From Devosia sp. (GTDB lineage: Bacteria > Pseudomonadota > Alphaproteobacteria > Rhizobiales > Devosiaceae), in contig NZ_JANQAH010000011.1 in NCBI RefSeq assembly GCF_024707125.1, positions 434,001-498,000 on the forward strand: a stretch of DNA of 64,000 nt, written 5' to 3'. Shown piece after piece: positions 8,342-16,547 of the stretch (position 1 is its first letter; each line of letters starts with the position of its first letter). A model generated the notes under the pieces. That model did not search any database. It saw nothing but the letters and a program-made list of their open reading frames with translations, and was not told the origin of the DNA. Position numbers and translations under genes: made by a program.

Positions 8342-8620
8342 ATGGATAGTCGGGAACTGGTAGCCTGGAACATGCGACGCCTACGCGTCGAACGAAAACT
8401 GTCCCAGGAAAAACTCGCCGAGCTTGCAGCGGTGGATCGCACCTATGTCAGCCGGCTTGAGCGCATGATGGAAAATCCATCCATCGGCATTCTGGACAAG
8501 GTCGCCACGGCCCTCTCCGTCTCCATCGCCGAACTCTTCGTGCCCCCGGCCCAAGATGAGGCACGTCCGAAACCTCTCAAGGCCGGACGACGCCCGTCGA
8601 CCCCATCTGACGCCAGCTAG
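8342..8620 (+). CDS. XRE-family transcriptional regulator
   Basis: 92 residues with a canonical Cro/CI-type HTH: NMRRLRVERKLSQEKLAELA, then VDRTYVSRLERMMENPSIGI, then LDKVATALSVSIAELF. Basic C-terminal tail. ATG 8342 is chosen because the HTH starts right after it; the upstream frame opens only with a TTG at 8288. The stop codon overlaps the pbpC stop on the other strand within the palindrome CTAG, so the two genes are convergent with no gap. The target is unknown. Confidence 0.88.
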   Translation: MDSRELVAWNMRRLRVERKLSQEKLAELAAVDRTYVSRLERMMENPSIGILDKVATALSVSIAELFVPPAQDEARPKPLKAGRRPSTPSDAS

Positions 8621-10746
8621 TCCAAAAACACCGTCACCGTATCGCCCCGCCCCTCGGCGTCGACTACCGACAGCGTCACATAGCCCGGCCCATCCGGCGT
8701 CCAGCTATCCTGCCGAGCAAACTGCGATCGCCCGAACGGCGCCCCATTGGCAAAGAACGTGAATGGCGGCACGCCATTTCGCACCTTCACCACCAGTGGC
8801 GACAGCGACCCGCTGCGCAGCCCTAGGTCGACATCGACGCCATCGCCGGGAAAGGCGATTTCGGGTGCAGAGATCCGCGCGACAAGGTCTTCATTGGGAT
8901 GCCTGAACCGCCGCAACGGTGTGGGTAGCTCCGTATTGGACGCAAACAGCACCCCCGGCGGCGCCTTGGGCAAAGCCGCCTTGCGGCTCCCCAACCGATC
9001 AAACGCCTCAAAAAGGATCGGCGCCGCCCCGGTAATCCCGGACAGGCCCGGCACTGGCGCCCCATCGGGTCGCCCCACCCAAACACCCACCACCGTCTTG
9101 CCATCGAACCCGATGGCCCAGGCATCGCGATACCCGTAGGACGTACCGGTCTTGTAGGCGACGCGCCCCGGTGACCCATTCAGCGGCGGCGGCACATCGG
9201 CCAGAATATCGGCCACATACCAGGCCGAAACCGGATCGAGCACCGGAGCCGAAACCTGCGGCACCGGCCGCTCCCCCAGCCCGTCATAGAGCGAGACCGG
9301 CCTGCCCCCATGCCCCAGCGCCGCATAGACGGAGACGAGATCGCGCAGGGTAATCCCCACACCACCCAGCCCCACGGCCAGACTCGGCGCCGTATCCACC
9401 GGCAACAGCGGATTGGCATGCGCCCGCTTCAGCCGCGACACGAGCCGCGCCGGCCCCACCGCATCGAGCACCACCACCGCCGGAATATTCAGCGACTCCG
9501 TCAGCGCATCATGGATGGTGACGGTACCGCGATTGAACCCATCGAAATTGACCGGCACATAGCCGCCAAAAGCCGTCGGCCGATCCTCGATGAGACTCTG
9601 CGGATGCGCCAGCCCCAGCTCGAACGCGAGCCCATAAATCAGCGGCTTCAGCGTCGAACCCGGCGAGCGCACGGCCTTGGTCATGTCGACAAAGCCAGCG
9701 CTCTCGGTCGCCAACAGCCCCGCCGACCCCACCGAGGCCAGAATTTCGCCCGTATCGATATCTGCCGCGAGGATCGCCACCGACACGCGCGGATCGATCA
9801 ACCGCGCCCGCGCCGCCGCCAACCGCTCCAGCGCATCCTGCAATCTCTTATCGAGCGTCAGCTCCACCGTCCGCGCCAAGGGCTGCGCCTTCACCGCCTG
9901 TTGCGCCATATGCGCCGCCAGCATGGGGAAGGGCTTTCGCGCAGTCGGGATCGGCTCAAGCTTTGCCGCCCGCGCCTCTTCCTCGGCAATGGTCCCAATC
10001 GACACCAGCCGATCGAGCACCATGTTCCGGCTCGCCAAAGCCGCCGCCTGATCCCGATCCGGCCGCCGCGCCTCCGGCGATTGCGGCAGCGCCACGAGCA
10101 GCGCCGCCTCCGCCGTCGTCAGCCGCGTCGGTTCCTTGCCGAAATAAGCCAGCGTTGCGGCGCGAATGCCCTCGATGTTCCCGCCATATGGCGCCAGCGT
10201 CAGGTAGAGATCGAGGATTTCATCCTTGCTCAGATTAGCTTCCAACTGCTGCGCATGGATCATCTGCCTGAGCTTGCCGAAGGCATTGCGCGTCGGTTGC
10301 CCCTCGATCAGCCGCGCCACCTGCATGGTCAGCGTCGAGCCGCCCGAAACCACCCTGCCCCCGGCCAGCACAAACTGCCCCGCCGCGCGCAGCATGGAAT
10401 TCCAGGCAATGCCCTCGTGGCTCGCAAAGCCCCGGTCCTCATAGGCAATCAGCATGTCGATGAAGCGCTTGTCGACGCCCGCCCGCGTCACCGGCAGGCG
10501 CCAATGCCCACCCGCCGTCGTGAACGGCCGCAGCAGCAGCCCATCCCGGTCGGTCACCTCCGCCGAAACAGGCAGGGTCTCGAGATCAGGCACTGCCGGC
10601 AGCGACGCCGAAATCGTCGTCGTCCACGACACCAGCTGGATCACCCCAGCCAGCACAATCACAAAAACCGAAAAACCAAAAAGCGTCAGCCGCGCCACCC
10701 AAGGGCGCGGCTGCTTGTCCTTCGTATCTGCACCCTCTTCCGTCAT
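8617..10746 (-). CDS. pbpC: Penicillin-binding protein 1C (bifunctional murein synthase)
   Basis: 709 residues with one N-terminal membrane helix (about 22-44), a GT51 transglycosylase domain (AYEDRGFASHEG with the catalytic Glu, then SGGSTLTMQVARL), a transpeptidase domain with active-site SPGSTLKPL and the KTG triad in YKTGTSYGYRDAW, and a C-terminal BiPBP domain. It polymerises and cross-links peptidoglycan on the periplasmic face. ATG 10746 overlaps the stop of the alpha-2-macroglobulin gene by 4 nt (ATGA), so the two are translated together, a pairing conserved in many proteobacteria. The pair is thought to repair the wall when the cell is attacked. Confidence 0.97.
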   Translation of the reverse strand: MTEEGADTKDKQPRPWVARLTLFGFSVFVIVLAGVIQLVSWTTTISASLPAVPDLETLPVSAEVTDRDGLLLRPFTTAGGHWRLPVTRAGVDKRFIDMLIAYEDRGFASHEGIAWNSMLRAAGQFVLAGGRVVSGGSTLTMQVARLIEGQPTRNAFGKLRQMIHAQQLEANLSKDEILDLYLTLAPYGGNIEGIRAATLAYFGKEPTRLTTAEAALLVALPQSPEARRPDRDQAAALASRNMVLDRLVSIGTIAEEEARAAKLEPIPTARKPFPMLAAHMAQQAVKAQPLARTVELTLDKRLQDALERLAAARARLIDPRVSVAILAADIDTGEILASVGSAGLLATESAGFVDMTKAVRSPGSTLKPLIYGLAFELGLAHPQSLIEDRPTAFGGYVPVNFDGFNRGTVTIHDALTESLNIPAVVVLDAVGPARLVSRLKRAHANPLLPVDTAPSLAVGLGGVGITLRDLVSVYAALGHGGRPVSLYDGLGERPVPQVSAPVLDPVSAWYVADILADVPPPLNGSPGRVAYKTGTSYGYRDAWAIGFDGKTVVGVWVGRPDGAPVPGLSGITGAAPILFEAFDRLGSRKAALPKAPPGVLFASNTELPTPLRRFRHPNEDLVARISAPEIAFPGDGVDVDLGLRSGSLSPLVVKVRNGVPPFTFFANGAPFGRSQFARQDSWTPDGPGYVTLSVVDAEGRGDTVTVFLD

Positions 10747-13700
10747 TGGCCCTGGGCGGTGATCTCGATCGAGCTCGCCGCCGTATTGCCGCGGAATTCA
10801 GGACGATACATGTCTTCCACCGTCGCGCCCGGCAGCACGAACGTGCCCGGTGTCACTGCGCGAACCATATAGGCCGTGGTGAACGTGCCGGGGTCAGAAC
10901 CATAGCGGAAGGCGGCGACATATTGGTCGGTCCGCGACTCCACATGCGCCGGGATGTTGAGGGACAGCCAGTTGAAATCCGACACGCCCTCGCCATCCGA
11001 CAGGTTCGGGTTTTCGATTTCAAAGCCCGCGGGCAGCGGATCGGCGACGATATACTGCCCGGAGCCCAGATCATGCGGCCGCACGCGCAGCACCACGATC
11101 AACCGGTCGTTCTGGGCCAGCGTGCCGTCGGTCGGGTCGACCTCCGTGCCATCAGGCAGGTAATAGGCCCGCGAAATGGCAAAGCCATCATCCGAAGCAT
11201 CCGGCGGCACCGCCGGATAGCCCGTCACCGTCACCTTGGCCTCAGTATCAGCGGAACCGCCATTGGCAATCTCGACCGTCTCAAAGCCCGCCTGCTCGAC
11301 GCGGCGATAAACCTGCCCCGTCAGCGCCTCGCCATTGATGGTGATAGACCCATCCGTGCTGCTCGCCCCGAGAGCCGAGGCAGCCAGCAGCGTCCAGGTG
11401 TCCTCCTGCGTCGAAGTATAGCGGGTCCGATCGCGCAGCTTCGCCAACTGATTGGCAAGCGAGGTCAGGTCGACCCCCGCCGGCTTGAACTCCGCCGCCA
11501 GTGCCAGCACCCCGGCCATATCCCGCAAGCGGCTACCATAATCGCTGCGATAGCGATTGCCGTCCCGCGCCTTGCCCACGCTCTCGACTGCGGCCTCAAA
11601 CGCCTCATTGGCGCGCGTCGTATCGCCATAAAGCGCCAGGGCCGCACCGAGCTGCGCCTGTGCCAGCGGCGAACCGAAGGCATCAAGACGGGCCTCGAAA
11701 TAGTAGCGGAGATCGCCCATCGCCACCCGACCGGCACGCGCCAGGTCGTAAAGCGCATAGGCAATGTCTTCGCCGCCATTCTCGAAGTCGCTGGCATAGG
11801 AGAGCTGGTTGGACAGGTTATCGAGCGCCATGCTTAGCGCCTGTTCGGGCACGGCATAGCCGGCCGCCTTGGCGCGCAGCAGGAAGTCGGTCACAAACCC
11901 ATCAAGCCAGAAATCCCCGCCATCGAACGGTCCCCAGAGCCCAAAGCCGCCAGAAGACGTCTGCTTTGCCAGAATGCTGGCAATAGCGTCGATGACAGTC
12001 TGGTTGAGCTTGTCATCCCCAGCCACCCCGATCATCTGCGCCACCTCATTGAGGTAGAGCAGCGGCAGGGCGCGGCTGGAGGTCTGTTCGGCACAGCCAT
12101 AGGGATAGCGGTCGAGCGACAGCAACAGTCCCGGCACATCGAGCCGCGCAATCGGCCCGATCGCGAGGGTCATCGACCCGGTATCGGCCAAGAGCCCATC
12201 GAAATAGCTCGCGTCGATAGAAACGCTGCCATCTGCCTTGATCGCAACCAACCGGCTTGTCGTCACCGGCGCACTGGTCGGCCGCACACCAAGCAGCAGT
12301 TCCTTGGTCTGCGTCGTTCCATCCGGCCCCGTGACGGTCAGTTGCACCGGCCAATCGCCGATCTGCATTCCGTTGAGCTTCAGGTCGAGCGCAGTTCGCT
12401 CGCCCTCTCCCAGTTCCACATCGGTCGTCTCGGCCGAGGTCGAAATCCCTTCGCCGGTGGACAGCGCCACCTCATAGGAGCCCGCGGCCCCGCCGACATT
12501 GTTGACCTCGACCAGCAGTCGCGCTTCGTCGCCGACACGCAGGAAGCGCGGCGGGCTCAGCGTAACAACCACCGGATCGCGCACAATCACATCGGCCGAA
12601 GCGTGCCCGACCGCCGAAGCGGTCCAGGCCATGGCCATGACGCGCACGGTGCCGGTGAAGTCAGGCATGTCGAACGTGACGGTAGCCTTCCCGTCCGCAT
12701 CGACTTCCACAATGCCCGTATGCAGCGCCACCAGCACCGAAATCGGCGGCGGTGTACCCAGACGCGAGCCGCCACCATCGCCACCCGAGCGCATCGCACC
12801 CGGCAGACCCTGCGTCGGATCGATCAGCGAACCATAGAGATCGCGGATCTCCATGCCGAGCTGGCGCTGGCCAAAGTAATAGTCATCCGGCGCCGGCACC
12901 TTGAAATTGGTGACATTGAGAATGCCGAGATCGACCGCAGCCACGGCCACATAGGCCTTCTCTCCCGCGGCCACATTGGCTAGCTCAACACCCACCTCAA
13001 AGCTCTGCCGCGGCAGCGTTACGTCCGGTGCGCCAAGCTTCACATCAAGCTTGCGATCGCCCGGCTCCACATCGGCAAAAGCCAGACCCAGCGCACGCGA
13101 AGGCATGCGCTTTTCCGCCGTATCGGACGGGCGATAGAGCACCGCCGTCACGTAGGCGCCCGGCCCCCATTCCTCGGTCACCTCAAGCGGCACAGTCGTG
13201 CCACCTTCGGGCACTTCCACCGCTTCCATTGCGATGACGCGATTGTCGATCACCATGACCAGTGCCGTACCGGCAAATTGCGGATCGAGCTTCAGATTGG
13301 CCGTCTCGCCAACCTTATAGGCCGGCTTGTCGAGCGCCACCTGCAGTGTGTCCGGCGTGTCCGAGCCCGCATCGGCATAATAGTAGCCGGCATAGAATTC
13401 ATAGCTCGACGAGGTGCCCTGCCCCTCGACTTCGAGACGATAGAGCCCCCAATTCACATTAGCGCCCACGGTCACCGAACCGCCATCCGGCGTATCAGCC
13501 TCGCCATTGGCAATCTCGCGCGTGGTGGTGATCCCCTCCCACTGCCAGGTGCTGCCATTGCGGTACCATTGATAATTGGTCTCGACCCGCGACAGCGTCC
13601 AGACAAGCCCCGTCGCCGCGACCTTCGCGCCCTCGGGCGACGCGACGATCAGTTCGAATTGCGCTTCGCTGCCCTCTTCGAGCCCCGTCGCATCGGCAAA

Positions 13701-16226
13701 TACCGGTTTGATGCCGATCCGATCGCCATCGGCCAGCACCGGCCGCGTAATGCTGCGCTCGACCGTGCGCCCACTGGTATCGACCAGCCGCAACAGCACC
13801 TGCGCCTCAAGTGGTCGCGTCGTCGCCTGCCCCTCGGGCAAGGTCACCTCGGCCACCGCATTGCCGTCGTCATCGGTCACCCCGACCGTGCCCAGCGGCT
13901 CGCGCGTGGTTTCGATGGTGTCGTCGAGACGACCAAAGGTGAAACCAGGGAACTCCGGCAGCGTCGTGCGCGGCCGCACGATCGCATCGGCCTCGATCAC
14001 CAGCCCCGGCGCCGTCGCGCCATAGAGATACTTTGCCGCGATATCGATCAGGTTGGCGTCATGGGCCGAGAAAGCACCCTCGCCCTGTGGTTTGATTTCA
14101 AAGGCCAGACGCTCCGGCTCGAAATCTTCCACAAGGAAGGTCGTGCTAGAGAGCGCATCGGCATTGGGATCGGAATAGAGCCGCAGCGTCCACGAGCCGC
14201 GCATGGCTTCGCTCGCCATTGGCAGCGCCGCGTAGTAGCCGCCGGCGCCCTCGTCATCCATCACCTGGCTCGATGCCACGACGCCATCCGGGCGCTCGAC
14301 TTCAAGCGTCAAAGGCAGGTTCTCCACCGCCTCGGCTTTTGCATCGCGCAAGAGGGCGGTCAAATGCACCACCTCACCCGGCCGATAGACGCCGCGCTCT
14401 GTGGTCATGAACAGATCAAGCGGCCCCGGCGATGGACGCCCTTCCACGCCACGGTCGGTCAGGTCAAAGGCGGGCTTCGAAAGATCGAGGAACGCATAAT
14501 CCTCCTCAGTCTCGGCCACCAGCAATTGCGGCGCCCTACCGCCGGTGCCGCGTGCTAGACCCGGCGCAAACACCGCGCGACCATCGGCATCGGTCGTCGC
14601 TTCGCCCAGGATTTCATTGTTGACCGCCACGAGCCGCACATCGGCCCCAGCCACCGGCTGCGCCGTCGCAAGGCTGCGCACAAAGGCATGCACGCCATCG
14701 TCGCCGGCAATCGTCGTCACGCCAAGGTCGGTGACAATGAACCACTGCGTCGCGAGATCCGACCAATAATCGTCATCCGGCTCGCCCTTGATCCGCGCCG
14801 TGATCACATAGGCCCCAGCCTCCAGCGTCCCCAGCGCCTCGGCCACGGGAATTGCCGTCGTCGTCAGCGCATTATTGTCGCCCTGCGCGAGATCAACCTC
14901 GCCGGTCCACACCTGTTCGCCCACGCGATCGGCAATGTCCTCGGCATTGTATTGGCTGAGGCTTCCCTGGAACACGCCATCGCGCACCGCCGTCGCAATC
15001 CCGCGATCGCCGATCCGATAGATCATCACCTCCGCGGTCTCGGCATTGACCGAAGTAATCGGCAGCCCGCCGCCGAGCCCGGCCGGCATCACATAAGCAT
15101 TATTGGCAAAGCCCACGAAGGGCGCGCGATCCGGCACATAGACGCTGAGATCAACGTCCTTGCTCAGCTCTTCGCCATTGGCCGAAGCCAGGCCCGCGCG
15201 GAGCTTGATCGTATAGCGATTGCCATGCTGCACGCCCTCGACGCAAATCTGCTCGCTCTCGGTCTCGACCGAAACCTGCGGCGCATTGGCCACCGACACA
15301 TAGGCCGAAAGGTCGGTGCTCCCGAGCGGTTCGGAGAACACCACGCAGATGCGCGGCGCCGCCGCTTCCGCATCGACCACATGGTCGGTCACGCGGAACC
15401 CGTGCTGCGCCACCACGCTATCGAGATGCGCTTCCACATCGGCATCCGGCACCAGCGCCAAGGCCGCACGATAGGTCGCAATCACCTCGCGCCACATCTC
15501 GCGATATTCCATGGCATTGGCCAGCGCACGCAGGCTCGTTGCCCGCTCGTCTTCGCTTGTCGAGCGCAAAAAGGCATTCATCGCCGCATTGGAGCCGACA
15601 TAGGAGAGATCATAGCTATTGTCCCCCTCGCTCTGCCCAGCCACCGCATCGGCCCGCCGCAAGGCGGCCTCGGCCAGCGCCTGCCACACGGCCCGATCAT
15701 TGGCATTGATCGCCAGCGCCTGCCGATAGGCCACCATGGCAGCCTGATAGTTTTCGTTCGCCACCTCTTCGCCGCCAGAAGCCACAAGATCAGCATAGGT
15801 CGATTTCGGCGCCGGCGCGTCGGTCTGCGGCAGGTCCCGCGCAAAACCCTTGGCCGAGTCCACCAGCGATTGCGCCGGGAACGGCAGTTCCGCCTGCCGC
15901 ACCGCCTCAGTCACCGCCGGGGTGGGCGAACGGCTGATCCGTCCAGAGGTCGCACCCGAAAACTCGGCGCGATCACCAACGTCTCCCTTGAGGAAGCACC
16001 ATTCGCTGCGCGAATTATAGGTGAAGGCGCGACAAATATTGTCCTCGCTACAAGCCGCCTGGCAGCTATCGAGGTCGGTATCTTTAATGATGGAATAGTC
16101 GAACCCGGGCAGGTCCGTGTTTTCGAAGAGCGTTATCTTCGTCTCGGCCGCAACCGGCATAAGCCCGGCCAAAGCCAAAACCAAAGCGCCAAAGACGGAA
16201 CGAATTGCACGGCGTCCACCCAGCAT
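10743..16226 (-). CDS. Bacterial alpha-2-macroglobulin (thioester protease trap) with N-terminal PAN/apple domain
   Basis: About 1827 residues. ATG 16226 has GGGAGG 6 nt upstream; an earlier in-frame ATG at 16253 does not. The signal peptide ends near PVAAET. A PAN/apple-like domain follows (CQAACSEDNICRAFTY, CFLKG), then MG domains, then the thioester motif YGCAEQ with Cys at about 1378 and Gln at 1381, followed by the alpha/alpha thioester domain. The family traps foreign proteases in the periplasm through the Cys-Gln thioester. A TPR-like stretch (YQAAMVAYRQALAINANDRA) sits after the apple domain. Expressed before and with pbpC. The length is somewhat above the E. coli YfhM type (about 1650). 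Confidence 0.95.
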   Translation of the reverse strand: MLGGRRAIRSVFGALVLALAGLMPVAAETKITLFENTDLPGFDYSIIKDTDLDSCQAACSEDNICRAFTYNSRSEWCFLKGDVGDRAEFSGATSGRISRSPTPAVTEAVRQAELPFPAQSLVDSAKGFARDLPQTDAPAPKSTYADLVASGGEEVANENYQAAMVAYRQALAINANDRAVWQALAEAALRRADAVAGQSEGDNSYDLSYVGSNAAMNAFLRSTSEDERATSLRALANAMEYREMWREVIATYRAALALVPDADVEAHLDSVVAQHGFRVTDHVVDAEAAAPRICVVFSEPLGSTDLSAYVSVANAPQVSVETESEQICVEGVQHGNRYTIKLRAGLASANGEELSKDVDLSVYVPDRAPFVGFANNAYVMPAGLGGGLPITSVNAETAEVMIYRIGDRGIATAVRDGVFQGSLSQYNAEDIADRVGEQVWTGEVDLAQGDNNALTTTAIPVAEALGTLEAGAYVITARIKGEPDDDYWSDLATQWFIVTDLGVTTIAGDDGVHAFVRSLATAQPVAGADVRLVAVNNEILGEATTDADGRAVFAPGLARGTGGRAPQLLVAETEEDYAFLDLSKPAFDLTDRGVEGRPSPGPLDLFMTTERGVYRPGEVVHLTALLRDAKAEAVENLPLTLEVERPDGVVASSQVMDDEGAGGYYAALPMASEAMRGSWTLRLYSDPNADALSSTTFLVEDFEPERLAFEIKPQGEGAFSAHDANLIDIAAKYLYGATAPGLVIEADAIVRPRTTLPEFPGFTFGRLDDTIETTREPLGTVGVTDDDGNAVAEVTLPEGQATTRPLEAQVLLRLVDTSGRTVERSITRPVLADGDRIGIKPVFADATGLEEGSEAQFELIVASPEGAKVAATGLVWTLSRVETNYQWYRNGSTWQWEGITTTREIANGEADTPDGGSVTVGANVNWGLYRLEVEGQGTSSSYEFYAGYYYADAGSDTPDTLQVALDKPAYKVGETANLKLDPQFAGTALVMVIDNRVIAMEAVEVPEGGTTVPLEVTEEWGPGAYVTAVLYRPSDTAEKRMPSRALGLAFADVEPGDRKLDVKLGAPDVTLPRQSFEVGVELANVAAGEKAYVAVAAVDLGILNVTNFKVPAPDDYYFGQRQLGMEIRDLYGSLIDPTQGLPGAMRSGGDGGGSRLGTPPPISVLVALHTGIVEVDADGKATVTFDMPDFTGTVRVMAMAWTASAVGHASADVIVRDPVVVTLSPPRFLRVGDEARLLVEVNNVGGAAGSYEVALSTGEGISTSAETTDVELGEGERTALDLKLNGMQIGDWPVQLTVTGPDGTTQTKELLLGVRPTSAPVTTSRLVAIKADGSVSIDASYFDGLLADTGSMTLAIGPIARLDVPGLLLSLDRYPYGCAEQTSSRALPLLYLNEVAQMIGVAGDDKLNQTVIDAIASILAKQTSSGGFGLWGPFDGGDFWLDGFVTDFLLRAKAAGYAVPEQALSMALDNLSNQLSYASDFENGGEDIAYALYDLARAGRVAMGDLRYYFEARLDAFGSPLAQAQLGAALALYGDTTRANEAFEAAVESVGKARDGNRYRSDYGSRLRDMAGVLALAAEFKPAGVDLTSLANQLAKLRDRTRYTSTQEDTWTLLAASALGASSTDGSITINGEALTGQVYRRVEQAGFETVEIANGGSADTEAKVTVTGYPAVPPDASDDGFAISRAYYLPDGTEVDPTDGTLAQNDRLIVVLRVRPHDLGSGQYIVADPLPAGFEIENPNLSDGEGVSDFNWLSLNIPAHVESRTDQYVAAFRYGSDPGTFTTAYMVRAVTPGTFVLPGATVEDMYRPEFRGNTAASSIEITAQGQ

Positions 16227-16547
16227 TCTGCCCTCCCAGATACGGCTCCGCATAAGGATGCCAAGCCTAATGAGAATGCAAGTCGTGCAGAAATTATGAC
16301 AGCGCAGGTTTTTCGGGCGGCACGCGAGGAATAGCCCGTTTCTTGAGCGCCAATCTCACCAGCCGGAGCATTGCTTTTTTTGAACCTGCCCTTGCTGATT
16401 CAAAAGTACCGCTCATTGCGCTAAATGCGCTAGCAAGTCGGCAGGCCTCGGTTTACGCAATGCGAACCCAATGGCACTAGGCTGACCGCCGACACCCCCT
16501 GGTGGCGCCGCGTTTGGCGCCCCACACATCATGATGTTGAGATTGCG
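16227..16547. other. Intergenic between divergent A2M and acnB
   Basis: This 321-bp divergent region must hold the promoters of the A2M-pbpC pair and of acnB. It has a T-run (CTTTTTT near 16372) and a GGCGCC-GCGTTT-GGCGCC hairpin at 16504-16521, 26 nt before the acnB start, which could affect the acnB leader. I see no gene. Confidence 0.5.

Noticed and set aside
14688-16334. 548-codon plus-strand frame
   Set aside because: Antisense to the A2M gene; His/Arg/Ile-rich composition with no domains.
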